A program made the translations under genes and the position numbers. Under the pieces are notes generated by a model. That model saw only the letters and a list, made by a program, of their open reading frames with translations, searched no databases and was not told the DNA's origin. This document shows, piece after piece, positions 1-7,706 of a stretch of DNA of 64,000 bases (positions are counted from its first letter, which is position 1; the number at the start of each line of letters is the position of its first letter). The DNA is from Trebonia sp963767685 (GTDB taxonomy: Bacteria > Actinomycetota > Actinomycetes > Streptosporangiales > Streptosporangiaceae): assembly GCA_963767685.1 (NCBI GenBank), contig CAVYEZ010000018.1:124001-188000 (forward strand), written 5' to 3'.

Positions 1-138
1 ATTGAGCTTGCCGGCGACCGGGGTGCTGCCCTGGCAGGCGGTCGCGAGCAGGGCCGCCGCTGCGGTGAGCGCTACCGCGACGATGCGGCGGGCCCGGCGA
101 GTTGGTCGGCTCGATGTCGGGTGGTGGCAGCCGTCCAC
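1..138 (-). CDS. Lipoprotein, N-terminal fragment (cut by window edge)
   Basis: Only the first 46 codons are in the window. A GTG start at 138 is preceded by GGAG about 8 nt upstream. The translation has an Arg-rich n-region (RPTRRARR), a hydrophobic stretch and a lipobox LLATAC, followed by QGSTPVAGKLN. This is a type II signal peptide, so the product should be a membrane-anchored extracytoplasmic lipoprotein, with Cys-35 as the lipidated residue. The function lies outside the window. It sits downstream of lnt, whose product would N-acylate it; that adjacency may be coincidence. Confidence 0.7.
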   Translation of the reverse strand, partial: MDGCHHPTSSRPTRRARRIVAVALTAAAALLATACQGSTPVAGKLN

Positions 139-245
139 GTAGATCGCTCCTTAGTTTTCCCGGGGGCACCCCCGTACCCGAGCGCGGCGCGGTCATTCTT
201 GCGCTCTTGCGCATGGGGTAGGTGGGGGCTTCGGGAAGATCTAGC

Positions 246-1925
246 CTATCGGCCTTCCGTGCCGCTGACCGGGCTCTCGGCGGAACCTAGGCCGTGCTGC
301 CTGCGGCGGGAGGCGGCCGCCCGCGCGATCGCGAGGCCGAGCGCCAGCGAGGTCGCGGCGACGATCACCCATTCGGGCCCGGCGCCGACCCGCTCGGCCA
401 GGGTCTGGTGGGTGAGCAGCGGGACGCGCGCCTCAATCTCGGCTTGCTGCCACAGGCCGGTGCGCTGGGTCACCTGCCCGCCCGGTGTGATGACCGCGCT
501 GTAGCCGGTGGTGGAGTCGTAGACGACCGTGCGGTCGAACTCGACCGCGCGAATCCGGGCCATCGCGAGCTGCTGCTCGCTCTCTTGGCTGATCGGTCCT
601 TCCCGCTCGTACGTGGCGTCATTGCTCTGCACGGTCAGCACGTTCGCCCCGGCGGCGACCTCGGAGCGGGCGAGGTCGTCGAAGGCGACCTCGTAGCAGA
701 TGACGGAGCCGAGCTTGATCTGGCCGACGTCGAAGAGCACCGTCCGGTGCCCGGGGACCATGTCCTGCGGCAGGAGCTGGGTCAGCGACGTGATCTTGCT
801 GATCAGGCCGCGGAACGGGAGGAACTCGCCAAACGGCACGAGCCGCCGCTTCAGGTACACGGTCGTCGGCCCCTTGCCGGGCAGCCAGAGCAGGCTGGCG
901 TTGCGCATCGGGTCCTGGAGCACGGCGCCGACCAGGACGGGGCGGTCGATGGCGCTGGCCGCGTTCGCGATCTCGTCGTAGATCGGCGGGTACTGCGTGG
1001 GATCGATCGACGTCGAGTTCTCCGGCCAGATCACGAGGTCGGGGCGCGGCATTGTCCCCGCGGCCACCTTGGCGGCCAGCTTCTCGGTGGCGGTCGCGTG
1101 GTTGGCCGTCACCACCAGCTCGTCTACCTGCGCCACGAGGGACCGCTCGCGCGGCACGTTGCCCTGAATGGCGGCGATCTCCGCGGTCCTGGCGTTCGCC
1201 GGCACCGGGTCGAGGGGCAACGCCGCCGGCAGGCACGAGACGCCCGCCGTGGCCGCGAAGGCCACCGCGGCGATCCCCGTGCGCCGCCACCGCGTCGCGC
1301 CGTCGCCGCGCAGTGCGGACAGCAGCACCCAGGCGAGCGTGGCGCCGGTAAGCGCGACCATGAAGGAGAGCGCCGGCGCGCCGCCGATCGCCGCCCAGCC
1401 CTGAGTGGGCAGCCCGGCCTGGCTCATCGCGAGCCTGCCCCAGGGGAAGCCGCCCCAGGGCCAGCGGTCCCTGAACGCCTCGGCGGCCACCCACCAGCCG
1501 GCCACCGCGACCGGCCACCAGCGCAAGTTGAGCAGCAGCCGCTGGGCGACGGCGAACACCGCGAAGATGAGCGCCGAGGCGACGGCGAGCCCGACCCAGG
1601 CGAACCAGGCCAGGTTGATGACCCAGGCGACGAGCGGGAAGAAGAACGCCAGGCCGAAGACAAGGCCGACGGCGAAGGCTCCGCGCAGCGAACGGCCGTA
1701 CAGGGTAACGACCAGCAGCGCGGGGCCGACCACGGCGAGCGGCCACGCGCCGACCGGGGCGAAGGCGGCGGCGAGGAGCAGGCCGGCGGCGAGCGCGGCG
1801 AGCAGCGCCCAGCGCAGCCGCAGCAGCGGCGGCACGGCCGCCGGCCGCGGCTCGGCGGGAGCGTCAGCCGTCGCGGCGCCGGTGTCCGGTGCGCCCGGTT
1901 CGGCGTCCGGCGGTCCAGTGATCAC
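246..1925 (-). CDS. lnt: Apolipoprotein N-acyltransferase
   Basis: Membrane enzyme that transfers an acyl chain to the N-terminal cysteine of lipoproteins, the last step of lipoprotein maturation. The N-terminal half (about residues 35-230) is a run of hydrophobic helices; the C-terminal half is a nitrilase domain. The triad is visible: Glu302 in VIWPENS, Lys359 in YLKRRLVPFGEF, and Cys410 in GSVICYEVAF. The 559-residue length fits actinobacterial Lnt, with about 30 extra Pro/Ala-rich residues at the N-terminus. Start is GTG at 1925; a shorter start is possible because the first 30 residues are not conserved in type. It is divergent from the gene at 2166. Confidence 0.93.
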   Translation of the reverse strand: MITGPPDAEPGAPDTGAATADAPAEPRPAAVPPLLRLRWALLAALAAGLLLAAAFAPVGAWPLAVVGPALLVVTLYGRSLRGAFAVGLVFGLAFFFPLVAWVINLAWFAWVGLAVASALIFAVFAVAQRLLLNLRWWPVAVAGWWVAAEAFRDRWPWGGFPWGRLAMSQAGLPTQGWAAIGGAPALSFMVALTGATLAWVLLSALRGDGATRWRRTGIAAVAFAATAGVSCLPAALPLDPVPANARTAEIAAIQGNVPRERSLVAQVDELVVTANHATATEKLAAKVAAGTMPRPDLVIWPENSTSIDPTQYPPIYDEIANAASAIDRPVLVGAVLQDPMRNASLLWLPGKGPTTVYLKRRLVPFGEFLPFRGLISKITSLTQLLPQDMVPGHRTVLFDVGQIKLGSVICYEVAFDDLARSEVAAGANVLTVQSNDATYEREGPISQESEQQLAMARIRAVEFDRTVVYDSTTGYSAVITPGGQVTQRTGLWQQAEIEARVPLLTHQTLAERVGAGPEWVIVAATSLALGLAIARAAASRRRQHGLGSAESPVSGTEGR

Positions 1926-2165
1926 CTACGCAGGGTAGACCGGGATCGGGGCGGGCGCGAAGCGGGCAACTTTGCTATTTACCGTGAACATGGCAATCCG
2001 TTGCGTTATATTCGGTGCTGCTAATACAGCGACCGGGGGGCCGGTGCTGTTTTAAGCCTTTTCATCCTGGCGACGGTGGCCTGCGCGACATCTAGGGGGA
2101 AAGGGCGCATTTTCGCGTGCTTTCCGCATGCGTACGGGGCTTTGGATGCGTGGACGGACTGTGCT

Positions 2166-2900
2166 GTGATTCGCATTCGCTATGAGGATTTTTCGGCGGC
2201 AACGCACGATATGGCCGGGCTGTACGGCCGGGTTGAGCACGGTACCCGCGGGGTCACGGTTTTCCTGCATCCAGGGCTGGCCGCCGGGCAGCGCCAGGCC
2301 GTGATCCGGCGGCTGCGGCAGGAAGCGAGCCGGGGATTCGGCCCGGCGCTGCCCCTGCCGCAACTGGCGTTCGCGCTCGGCGTCGACCAGGTGCGAACCA
2401 CGGCCAGGGCCGCTCGGTCGATCGTGCGGCTGCATCCGGCGGTGACGCTCGTGCCGAGTGCCTTCGTGGTGGCCATGGTGACGCTGTTCGTGATCGCCGC
2501 CGGTGACCGCTCAGGCATGGCGCCTGCCACCGGCCGCGGACTCGCGGACGCCGCCGTCAGCCGCGGCGTCGCCCGCGCCCAGGGCCCGGCTTCCGGCCCG
2601 GTGCGGGCGACCCGGGTCACGGCCGATCGGGGGACTGAGGTTACCGTGGCCGGCGGCACGAGGCTCGGCTCAGGGCGGAGTGCCGTGGCGTCGGCTCATC
2701 GGTCCACGGCCGCGCACCAGCGGCACGCCCAGGGCAGGCGGTCGGATCGCGGGTACGCCCGGCGGGCCCGGTACGTCTGCTCGCCGATGATCGCCACCGC
2801 GGCCCGGCCGCGTGACGGTCAGCTCGCTTGCCGCCGCCCGGCACCGTGGGCGGTGCCGTACACCGCCCACCGGCCGGGCCCGCCGGACTTGGCCTGGTAG
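2166..2900 (+). CDS. Conserved actinobacterial protein with one membrane segment, function unknown
   Basis: I chose GTG at 2166, which gives VIRIRYEDFSAATHDMAGLY at the N-terminus, because upstream sequence in this frame is not protein-like. Residues 1-100 form a compact segment containing RGVTVFLHPGL and RRLRQEASRGFGPALPLPQL, resembling proteins I associate with actinomycetes but cannot name. A single hydrophobic helix (VTLVPSAFVVAMVTLFVIAA) follows, then a low-complexity Arg/Ala-rich tail. The last 82 nt overlap the convergent GGDEF gene, so the true C-terminus could be shorter if the reading is disturbed. Function is not assigned. Confidence 0.55.
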   Translation: MIRIRYEDFSAATHDMAGLYGRVEHGTRGVTVFLHPGLAAGQRQAVIRRLRQEASRGFGPALPLPQLAFALGVDQVRTTARAARSIVRLHPAVTLVPSAFVVAMVTLFVIAAGDRSGMAPATGRGLADAAVSRGVARAQGPASGPVRATRVTADRGTEVTVAGGTRLGSGRSAVASAHRSTAAHQRHAQGRRSDRGYARRARYVCSPMIATAARPRDGQLACRRPAPWAVPYTAHRPGPPDLAW

Positions 2901-3847
2901 AGGGCGGCGTCGGCGTCGGCGATCAGGGACGCGGACGCGGGCGAGCCCGCGGCGCACTCCGCGATGCCCGCGCACACCGAGATCGCGACGCGCCCCGCGC
3001 GAAGTGAGATCGGGCGGCTCACCTCGCCGAGGATGCTGCCGGCCAGCCTGGCCATGCCGCCGATGCCGGGTGACACCTCGGCCACCACGACGAACTCGTC
3101 ACCGCCGATGCGCCCGGGTAGCACGCCGTAGCAGCGCGCCGTCTCGCCGATGCGCCTGGCCACCGCTATGAGCAACTCGTCGCCGGCCTCGTGGCCGTAC
3201 CGGTCGTTGATCGCCTTGAACCCGTCGAGGTCCAGGTAGCACAGGGCCACGCGGGTATCCCGGCCTGACTCGAGCGCGGCCGCCAGCCTGCCGAAGACGG
3301 CGGCCCGGTTGGGCAGCCCGGTCAGCGGGTCATGGGTCGCCTGGTGCCTGAGCTGGTCGCTGATGATCCGCTGCGCGTCCAGTTCCGCGCGCCGGATGGA
3401 CTCCTGCTCCGCCAGGGTCCGGTCGCGCAGCGCGCGCACGTACCCGTTTGCCAGCGCCTCCGTCACCTCCGCGACGCGGGCGTCGAGGCCGGCCACGGTC
3501 GGCGCGAGGGCGAGCGCGTGCTGGCGGAGCAGTTCCGGCAGCCGCATGATCAGCACGCGCAGGGAGCGGCCGAGGACGTCGGCGCTCACGAAATCCGCCT
3601 TCACCAGGGCGTGCCCGACGGCGGCGGCCTGCCGCGGCCGGAATGGGTGGCCGAGCACAATGGCGACGAGCGCGGCGGACTGGCTAGTGAGAAAGGCCCG
3701 CGCGCTGGTGATGTCCATCGGAACGCCGTCGGCGTCGGCCAGCCGCTCGTCGGCGCTGACGGTCAGCGCCGTGAGCCACACGCGGGCTAGCTGTGCCGCT
3801 GGCGCGGCACCATCGGCAGACGGTGCCATGACTGCCGTCTCGGCCAT
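2819..3847 (-). CDS. Diguanylate cyclase (GGDEF domain), soluble
   Basis: Makes cyclic di-GMP from two GTP. The 342-residue protein has a helical N-terminal region (1-165) and a C-terminal GGDEF domain starting at THDPLTGLPNR (171-181), with an intact GGDEF active site at residues 248-252. There is no RxxD inhibitory site just upstream (the sequence is VLPGR), so product inhibition at that site is unlikely. No EAL domain and no membrane segment are seen. ATG at 3847 is preferred over an ATG-like start 33 nt upstream because AGGAG lies 7 nt before it. The leader carries three short repeats (see separate entry). Confidence 0.88.
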   Translation of the reverse strand: MAETAVMAPSADGAAPAAQLARVWLTALTVSADERLADADGVPMDITSARAFLTSQSAALVAIVLGHPFRPRQAAAVGHALVKADFVSADVLGRSLRVLIMRLPELLRQHALALAPTVAGLDARVAEVTEALANGYVRALRDRTLAEQESIRRAELDAQRIISDQLRHQATHDPLTGLPNRAAVFGRLAAALESGRDTRVALCYLDLDGFKAINDRYGHEAGDELLIAVARRIGETARCYGVLPGRIGGDEFVVVAEVSPGIGGMARLAGSILGEVSRPISLRAGRVAISVCAGIAECAAGSPASASLIADADAALYQAKSGGPGRWAVYGTAHGAGRRQAS

Positions 3848-3863
3848 AGATGTGCTCCTGTTC

Positions 3864-3888
3864 GGAACCAATGGAACCAACGGAACCA
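3864..3888 (-). repeat. Three 9-bp tandem repeats in the leader of the GGDEF gene
   Basis: GGAACCA occurs at 3864-3870, 3873-3879 and 3882-3888, exactly 9 bp apart. If the longer reading frame were used the repeat would encode VPL/VPN units, but the ribosome binding site supports a start downstream of it. It may be an operator or a slippage-prone leader. Confidence 0.5.
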
Positions 3889-4033
3889 GCGTGCTTTAGA
3901 TCTCGTGCGTCACTATAGGCGATGTGACCAATACAAGTAGTGCTTATTCCGTTTTCCGTGACCGCTTGCTTGCGCAGAGTACTCTTCGCGATCGACGTTT
4001 CCCGTGCTCGGCGCTTTATCGCGAGACTGTTGT

Positions 4034-4092
4034 CCGGGTAATCCCGTGGTGCCGGGGTAACTGTCCGTCCGGGTAGCGTGGGGTCCGGGTAA
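4034..4092 (+). repeat. Four CCGGGTA direct repeats upstream of the gene at 4124
   Basis: CCGGGTA or CCGGGGTA occurs at 4034, 4052, 4069 and 4085, spaced 16-18 bp, just before the start at 4124. Regular spacing in a promoter region suggests a regulator or sigma-factor binding array. No known motif is recognised. Confidence 0.35.
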
Positions 4093-4123
4093 CCGAGACC
4101 TAATCGAGAGCCTGGACGGATGG

Positions 4124-4999
4124 GTGACTGAGATGGCCGGTGTTGACAGCGGGGGCGTGACGGACGACGCCGCGGCGCGACAGGCGGCCGAGGTAGCCGT
4201 CGAACTGTCGGAGGCCGGCGGCCCGGCGGACGGCAAGGGGATTGGCGCGCGGCTGCACGGGATAACGGACCGGACCACGACCGCGGCCGCGTTCGTCGCG
4301 ACGAGCGCGCGCCGGCGCGCGGGCACCGCCGCCCGGCGGGGCGCGGTGAGCACGCGCCGGGGCACCGACCGGGCCCGCCAGGGCGCGAGCTCGGCCCGCC
4401 GTGGCGTCGGGTCCGGCCTGAGCTGGCTGACCGCGCAGGTGGTCGCCATGGGTCCGCGGCTGCGGATCCGGGATCAGGCCACCCTGCGCGCGCGATTCCC
4501 CGGGCAGTCGGACGACGAGATCGCCCAGCGGCTGATCGAGCGGGCCGCGCGCGCCGCCGCGGCGGTCGGCGGGACGACCGGGGCCTGGGCCGCGCTGCCC
4601 GCCCTGCCCGCGTTCCCCGCCGAGGTCGCGGCGGAGACCCTGGCCGTCGTGGGGATCGAGGTCAAGCTGGTGGCTGAGCTGCACGAGATCTACGGCATGG
4701 GCGCCGTCGGCAGCGGCCCGGAGCGGGCGCGCGCCTACGTCGGGTCGTGGGCGTCGCGCCGCGGCATCTACCAGGTGGACGGCGGCCTGCTCCTCATCGC
4801 GGGATCACCGCTGGCCCGGCAGCTGACGCGGCGGCTGGCCGGCCGCGCCCGCCGGTCGACCCTCGCGCTCGCGCCGCTGTTCACCGGCGCGGTGGCGGGC
4901 GCGGTACTCAACCGGCGGGAGACCCGGCGGCTCGGCCGCGAGATCAGGGACGACCTTCGCCAGCGCCGCCGGACGGTGACCGCTACCGTGATCGACTAG
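4124..4999 (+). CDS. EcsC-like conserved protein, function unknown
   Basis: A 291-residue protein. Residues 1-100 are Ala/Arg-rich with a repeated ARRG/TRRG pattern and probably disordered or nucleic-acid/membrane binding. Residues 105-290 contain a hydrophobic core (ALPALPAFPAEVAAETLAVV, GIEVKLVAELHEIYG) typical of EcsC-like actinobacterial proteins, and a late hydrophobic segment (LALAPLFTGAVAGAVLNRRETRRLG) that may associate with membrane. GTG at 4124 or ATG at 4133 are both possible. The EcsC assignment is by overall pattern only. The next gene on the same strand starts 48 bp later. Confidence 0.6.
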   Translation: MTEMAGVDSGGVTDDAAARQAAEVAVELSEAGGPADGKGIGARLHGITDRTTTAAAFVATSARRRAGTAARRGAVSTRRGTDRARQGASSARRGVGSGLSWLTAQVVAMGPRLRIRDQATLRARFPGQSDDEIAQRLIERAARAAAAVGGTTGAWAALPALPAFPAEVAAETLAVVGIEVKLVAELHEIYGMGAVGSGPERARAYVGSWASRRGIYQVDGGLLLIAGSPLARQLTRRLAGRARRSTLALAPLFTGAVAGAVLNRRETRRLGREIRDDLRQRRRTVTATVID

Positions 5000-5002
5000 T
5001 GT

Positions 5003-5014
5003 CCCGTTAACGGG
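5003..5014. promoter_or_regulatory. 12-bp palindrome upstream of the MFS gene
   Basis: CCCGTTAACGGG is a perfect palindrome centred at 5008/5009, about 34 bp before the MFS start. Its position suits a repressor operator; no dedicated regulator gene is adjacent. Confidence 0.35.
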
Positions 5015-5047
5015 CACGTCGGCGTTTCTGGACTGAGGAGCGAGGGA

Positions 5048-6643
5048 GTGAGGAACGAGCGGCCGCGTGACGACGGGAAAGACACCGGCGTCGGGCGCCC
5101 GGAGGCGGGCGGGGAGGGCGCCGCGGCGGACGTGACGTCGGGCCTGCGGTACAGCAGCGGCAAGGGACGCTGGGTGCTCGCGGCCACGGTGCTCGGATCG
5201 GGCATCGCGGCGCTTGACGCCACCGTGGTGGGCATCGCGCTGCCCGCCATCGGCCGGGATTTCCACGCCACGGTCGCCAGCATGCAGTGGGTCGTCGACG
5301 GCTACACGCTCACGCTGGCCGGCCTGCTGCTGCTCGGCGGCGCGCTCGGCGACGTCCACGGCCGGCGGCGGATCTTCGTGATCGGCATCGTCTGGTTCGC
5401 GCTCGCGTCGCTCGCCTGCGGCCTCGCGCCGAACACCGGGTTCCTGATCACGGCCCGGGCCCTGCAGGGGGTCGGCGCCGCGCTGCTGACCCCGGGCAGC
5501 CTGGCAATCCTGCAGGCCTCGTTCGCGCCCGACGACCGCTCGAAGGCCATCGGCGCCTGGTCCGGGCTCGGCGGCGTCGCGACCGCGATCGGGCCGTTCC
5601 TCGGCGGCTGGCTCATCGGCGCGGTCTCCTGGCGGCTGGTCTTCTTCATCAACTTGCCGATCGCGGCGGCGGTCATCGCCATCTCGGTGCGGCACGTCCC
5701 CGAGTCCCGGGCCCCGGGTCCCCGCCAGCCGCTCGACGTGGCCGGGGCGGTCACGATCAGCCTCGCGCTCGCCGGGCTCACGTACGGGCTGATCGCGGCC
5801 TCGTCGGACGGGTGGGCGTCGCCGGCCGTGCTGATCCCCCTGCTCGCGGGCGCCGCCCTGCTCGCGGCCTTCTGCGTCGTCGAGGAGCGCGGCACCCACC
5901 CCATGCTGCCGCTCTCGGTCTTCCGCAGCCGCCAGTTCAGCGGCGCGAACGGGGTGACCTTCGTGGTCTACGGCGCCCTCGGCGGCGCGTTGTTCCTCGT
6001 GCCCGTCGTCTTGCAGGAGGTCAGCGGCTACAGCCCGCTGGAGGCCGGGATCGCGATGCTGCCCCTGACGGTCATCATGCTGGCCTTGTCGGCGCGGTCG
6101 GCGGCGCTGTCCGCCCGGATCGGGCCGCGGCTCCAGATGACGGTCGGGCCGTTCGTGATCGCCGTCGGGATGGCGCTGTTCACCCGGGTGCACGGCAACG
6201 GCGATTACGTGACGCAGGTGCTTCCCGCCGTGCTGGTGCTCGGGTTCGGGCTGGCGATCAACGTGGCCCCGCTCACCGCGACCGCGATGGCGGCCGCCCC
6301 CGCCGAGCACTCGGGCATCGCCTCCGCGGTCAACAACGACGTCGCCCGGGCGGCGAGCCTCATCGCGGTGGCGGTGCTACCGCCGCTCGCCGGCATCACC
6401 GGCGACGCCTACCTGCATCCCGCCAAGCTGACGAGTGGCTTTCACACCGCGGTCGTGATCGCCGCCGTGGCCTGCGCCGCCGCCGGCCTCCTGGCCGCGG
6501 CGACGATCCGGAACCCGGCCAAGCGCCCGGTTACGGAAGGAAAGGACGAGGACGTCGTCGCGGGGCTGCACTGCTGCGCCCTGGACGCGCCGCCGCTGCG
6601 GTCAAGCCAGGAAGCCCCGGCGCGGCCGCGCGCAGCCGGCTAG
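5048..6643 (+). CDS. MFS drug exporter, DHA2 (14-TM, EmrB/QacA) family
   Basis: Proton-coupled efflux transporter in the cytoplasmic membrane. The 531 residues show about 14 hydrophobic helices. Motif C-like LDATVVGIALPAIGRDF follows helix 1, motif A is GALGDVHGRRRIFVIG, and the central GVGGVATAIGPFLGGWL-type Gly-rich segment is present. The start is GTG at 5048 with GGAGCGAGGG just upstream. The ends (about 40 N-terminal and 50 C-terminal residues) are polar and cytoplasmic. The substrate is unknown. It is followed tail-to-tail by the 41-codon gene at 6640, with a 4-bp CTAG overlap of the two stops. Confidence 0.9.
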   Translation: MRNERPRDDGKDTGVGRPEAGGEGAAADVTSGLRYSSGKGRWVLAATVLGSGIAALDATVVGIALPAIGRDFHATVASMQWVVDGYTLTLAGLLLLGGALGDVHGRRRIFVIGIVWFALASLACGLAPNTGFLITARALQGVGAALLTPGSLAILQASFAPDDRSKAIGAWSGLGGVATAIGPFLGGWLIGAVSWRLVFFINLPIAAAVIAISVRHVPESRAPGPRQPLDVAGAVTISLALAGLTYGLIAASSDGWASPAVLIPLLAGAALLAAFCVVEERGTHPMLPLSVFRSRQFSGANGVTFVVYGALGGALFLVPVVLQEVSGYSPLEAGIAMLPLTVIMLALSARSAALSARIGPRLQMTVGPFVIAVGMALFTRVHGNGDYVTQVLPAVLVLGFGLAINVAPLTATAMAAAPAEHSGIASAVNNDVARAASLIAVAVLPPLAGITGDAYLHPAKLTSGFHTAVVIAAVACAAAGLLAAATIRNPAKRPVTEGKDEDVVAGLHCCALDAPPLRSSQEAPARPRAAG

Positions 6644-6765
6644 CGGTCGGCAACCGTGGGCATGCGCCCGTGCTGGTAGAAGAAGGAAAGGCACCATGAG
6701 CAGTGGACGCCGTCGGTGAGCGGCTGCCACCAGCGGCAGTTGTGACAGTAATTCTCGCGTGGCAT
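6640..6765 (-). CDS. 41-residue zinc-ribbon protein
   Basis: This short frame starts with ATG at 6765, 6 nt after GGAG, and ends in TAG sharing CTAG with the convergent MFS stop. The product begins MPRENYCHNCRWWQP and has CxxC at 7-10 and CxxC at 22-25, a compact treble-clef/zinc-ribbon arrangement with conserved-looking aromatics (RWW, SWC, FFY). Codon use is G+C-rich at third positions. The combination of ribosome site, paired CxxC motifs and packed stop overlap argues that it is real. Function unknown; nucleic-acid or protein binding is a guess. Confidence 0.65.
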   Translation of the reverse strand: MPRENYCHNCRWWQPLTDGVHCSWCLSFFYQHGRMPTVADR

Positions 6766-6876
6766 AGCAGGCTCCAATGCGCGGCTTGCCCGGTCCCGGG
6801 CACATCCCAGCTGCAGAACGCGCCTGCGGCCGGGCAGATTCCCGAACGTGCCATCGATGTCGGGACCGCGGTAAAC

Positions 6877-6919
6877 GGGCGCCGGGACGGACCCTGAGGT
6901 CCGTCCCGGCGCCCTTTTT
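6877..6919 (+). terminator. Strong intrinsic terminator
   Basis: A perfect 17-bp stem (6877-6893 with 6898-6914), loop CTGA, followed by TTTTT at 6915-6919. On the plus strand it would end transcripts running through from the MFS gene; read on the minus strand, below the gene at 6943, the T-tract is weak (GTTTAC), but the hairpin may still serve both directions. Confidence 0.85.
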
Positions 6920-6942
6920 GATCCCCGGGGCCGTGCCCGCCG

Positions 6943-7338
6943 TCAGGCGGGAACCCGGCCGTCCCTGGCCGGGTCGCGGACCTCCAGCTGGTGGACGATC
7001 CGCTCGGTCGTGGCCTCGTGCGCCGCGAGGTCAGCGAGCGCGAGGACGCCCACCGCGATCGCGTCGGCGAAGACCAGCCAGGTCAGCGCCGGGCCGGAGA
7101 AGGCCAGGGCCGCGATCAGCGACCACAGCCCGACCAGGGCGATCAGGCCGTGCCCGAGCCGGTGCGAGGTCTTCTTCGCCAGGGCGGCGCTCGCCGCCGC
7201 GAGTACGGTAACGCCGACCGAGACGCCGAAGGCGGTCCAGCCGGCCGTGCCGGCCGCCCACGCCATCGATGCGACGGTCAGGAACGCGCCTGCCACCACG
7301 AACAGGCTGTCAAGCAGGAAACGAGAGCTGAGCTTCAT
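6943..7338 (-). CDS. Small integral membrane protein, four TM helices
   Basis: The 131-residue product starts MKLSSRFLLDSLFVVAGAFL. The start is fixed by AGGAGGT about 9 nt before ATG at 7338. Four hydrophobic helices are visible (about 8-28, 34-52, 66-82, 85-103), with basic loops (KKTSHR), then a soluble acidic/His tail (AAHEATTERIVHQLEVRD). The layout is like SPW-repeat or DUF-type actinobacterial membrane proteins, but I cannot name a family. It is divergent from proA and ends close to the terminator at 6877. Confidence 0.65.
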   Translation of the reverse strand: MKLSSRFLLDSLFVVAGAFLTVASMAWAAGTAGWTAFGVSVGVTVLAAASAALAKKTSHRLGHGLIALVGLWSLIAALAFSGPALTWLVFADAIAVGVLALADLAAHEATTERIVHQLEVRDPARDGRVPA

Positions 7339-7706
7339 GACTGAGCACCTCCTGTGCGCTGCCGCTGGCAGCGCAACCCGTGTCCTATTCCAGTACACAA
7401 GGCGGGTCGTTGACGGCTACCTGCTCTCGGGGGGCGGCCGTCCGGCTCGTCTGGCGGCTCACTGTCCGCCAGTCGTTAGCAGCGCATAGGCGGCAAGCTA
7501 TATTTCGCGGAAATTGTCCGAATAGCCGGTTCGCTGACGGCGGTGTCATAAGCGGGACCCGGACGAGCATCCCCGCCCCCGTTCGGAAGCGCCGGCGGCC
7601 ATTGCGGACACCTACCGGCAGCGGGCGGATAACCTCAGCAGGGAAGAAGGACCCGCTCGTTCCCCCCGCGAGCCCGTTGGCTCGCGGGGGATAGAAAGGG
7701 ACGTTC
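7339..7706. other. Intergenic region between divergent genes at 7338 and 7707
   Basis: 368 bp without a convincing gene. It must contain the promoters of the membrane protein gene (minus) and of proA (plus). The middle is somewhat less G+C-rich (around 7495-7540). The only clear structure is the hairpin at 7663-7690, listed separately. Confidence 0.5.
7663..7690 (+). promoter_or_regulatory. 12-bp hairpin directly upstream of the proA ribosome site
   Basis: CCCCCGCGAGCC (7663-7674), loop CGTT, GGCTCGCGGGGG (7679-7690). It ends a few bases before the AGAAAGGGA ribosome site and 16 nt before the ATG. There is no T-tract, so it is more likely a leader structure affecting proA translation or mRNA stability than a terminator. 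Confidence 0.5.
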
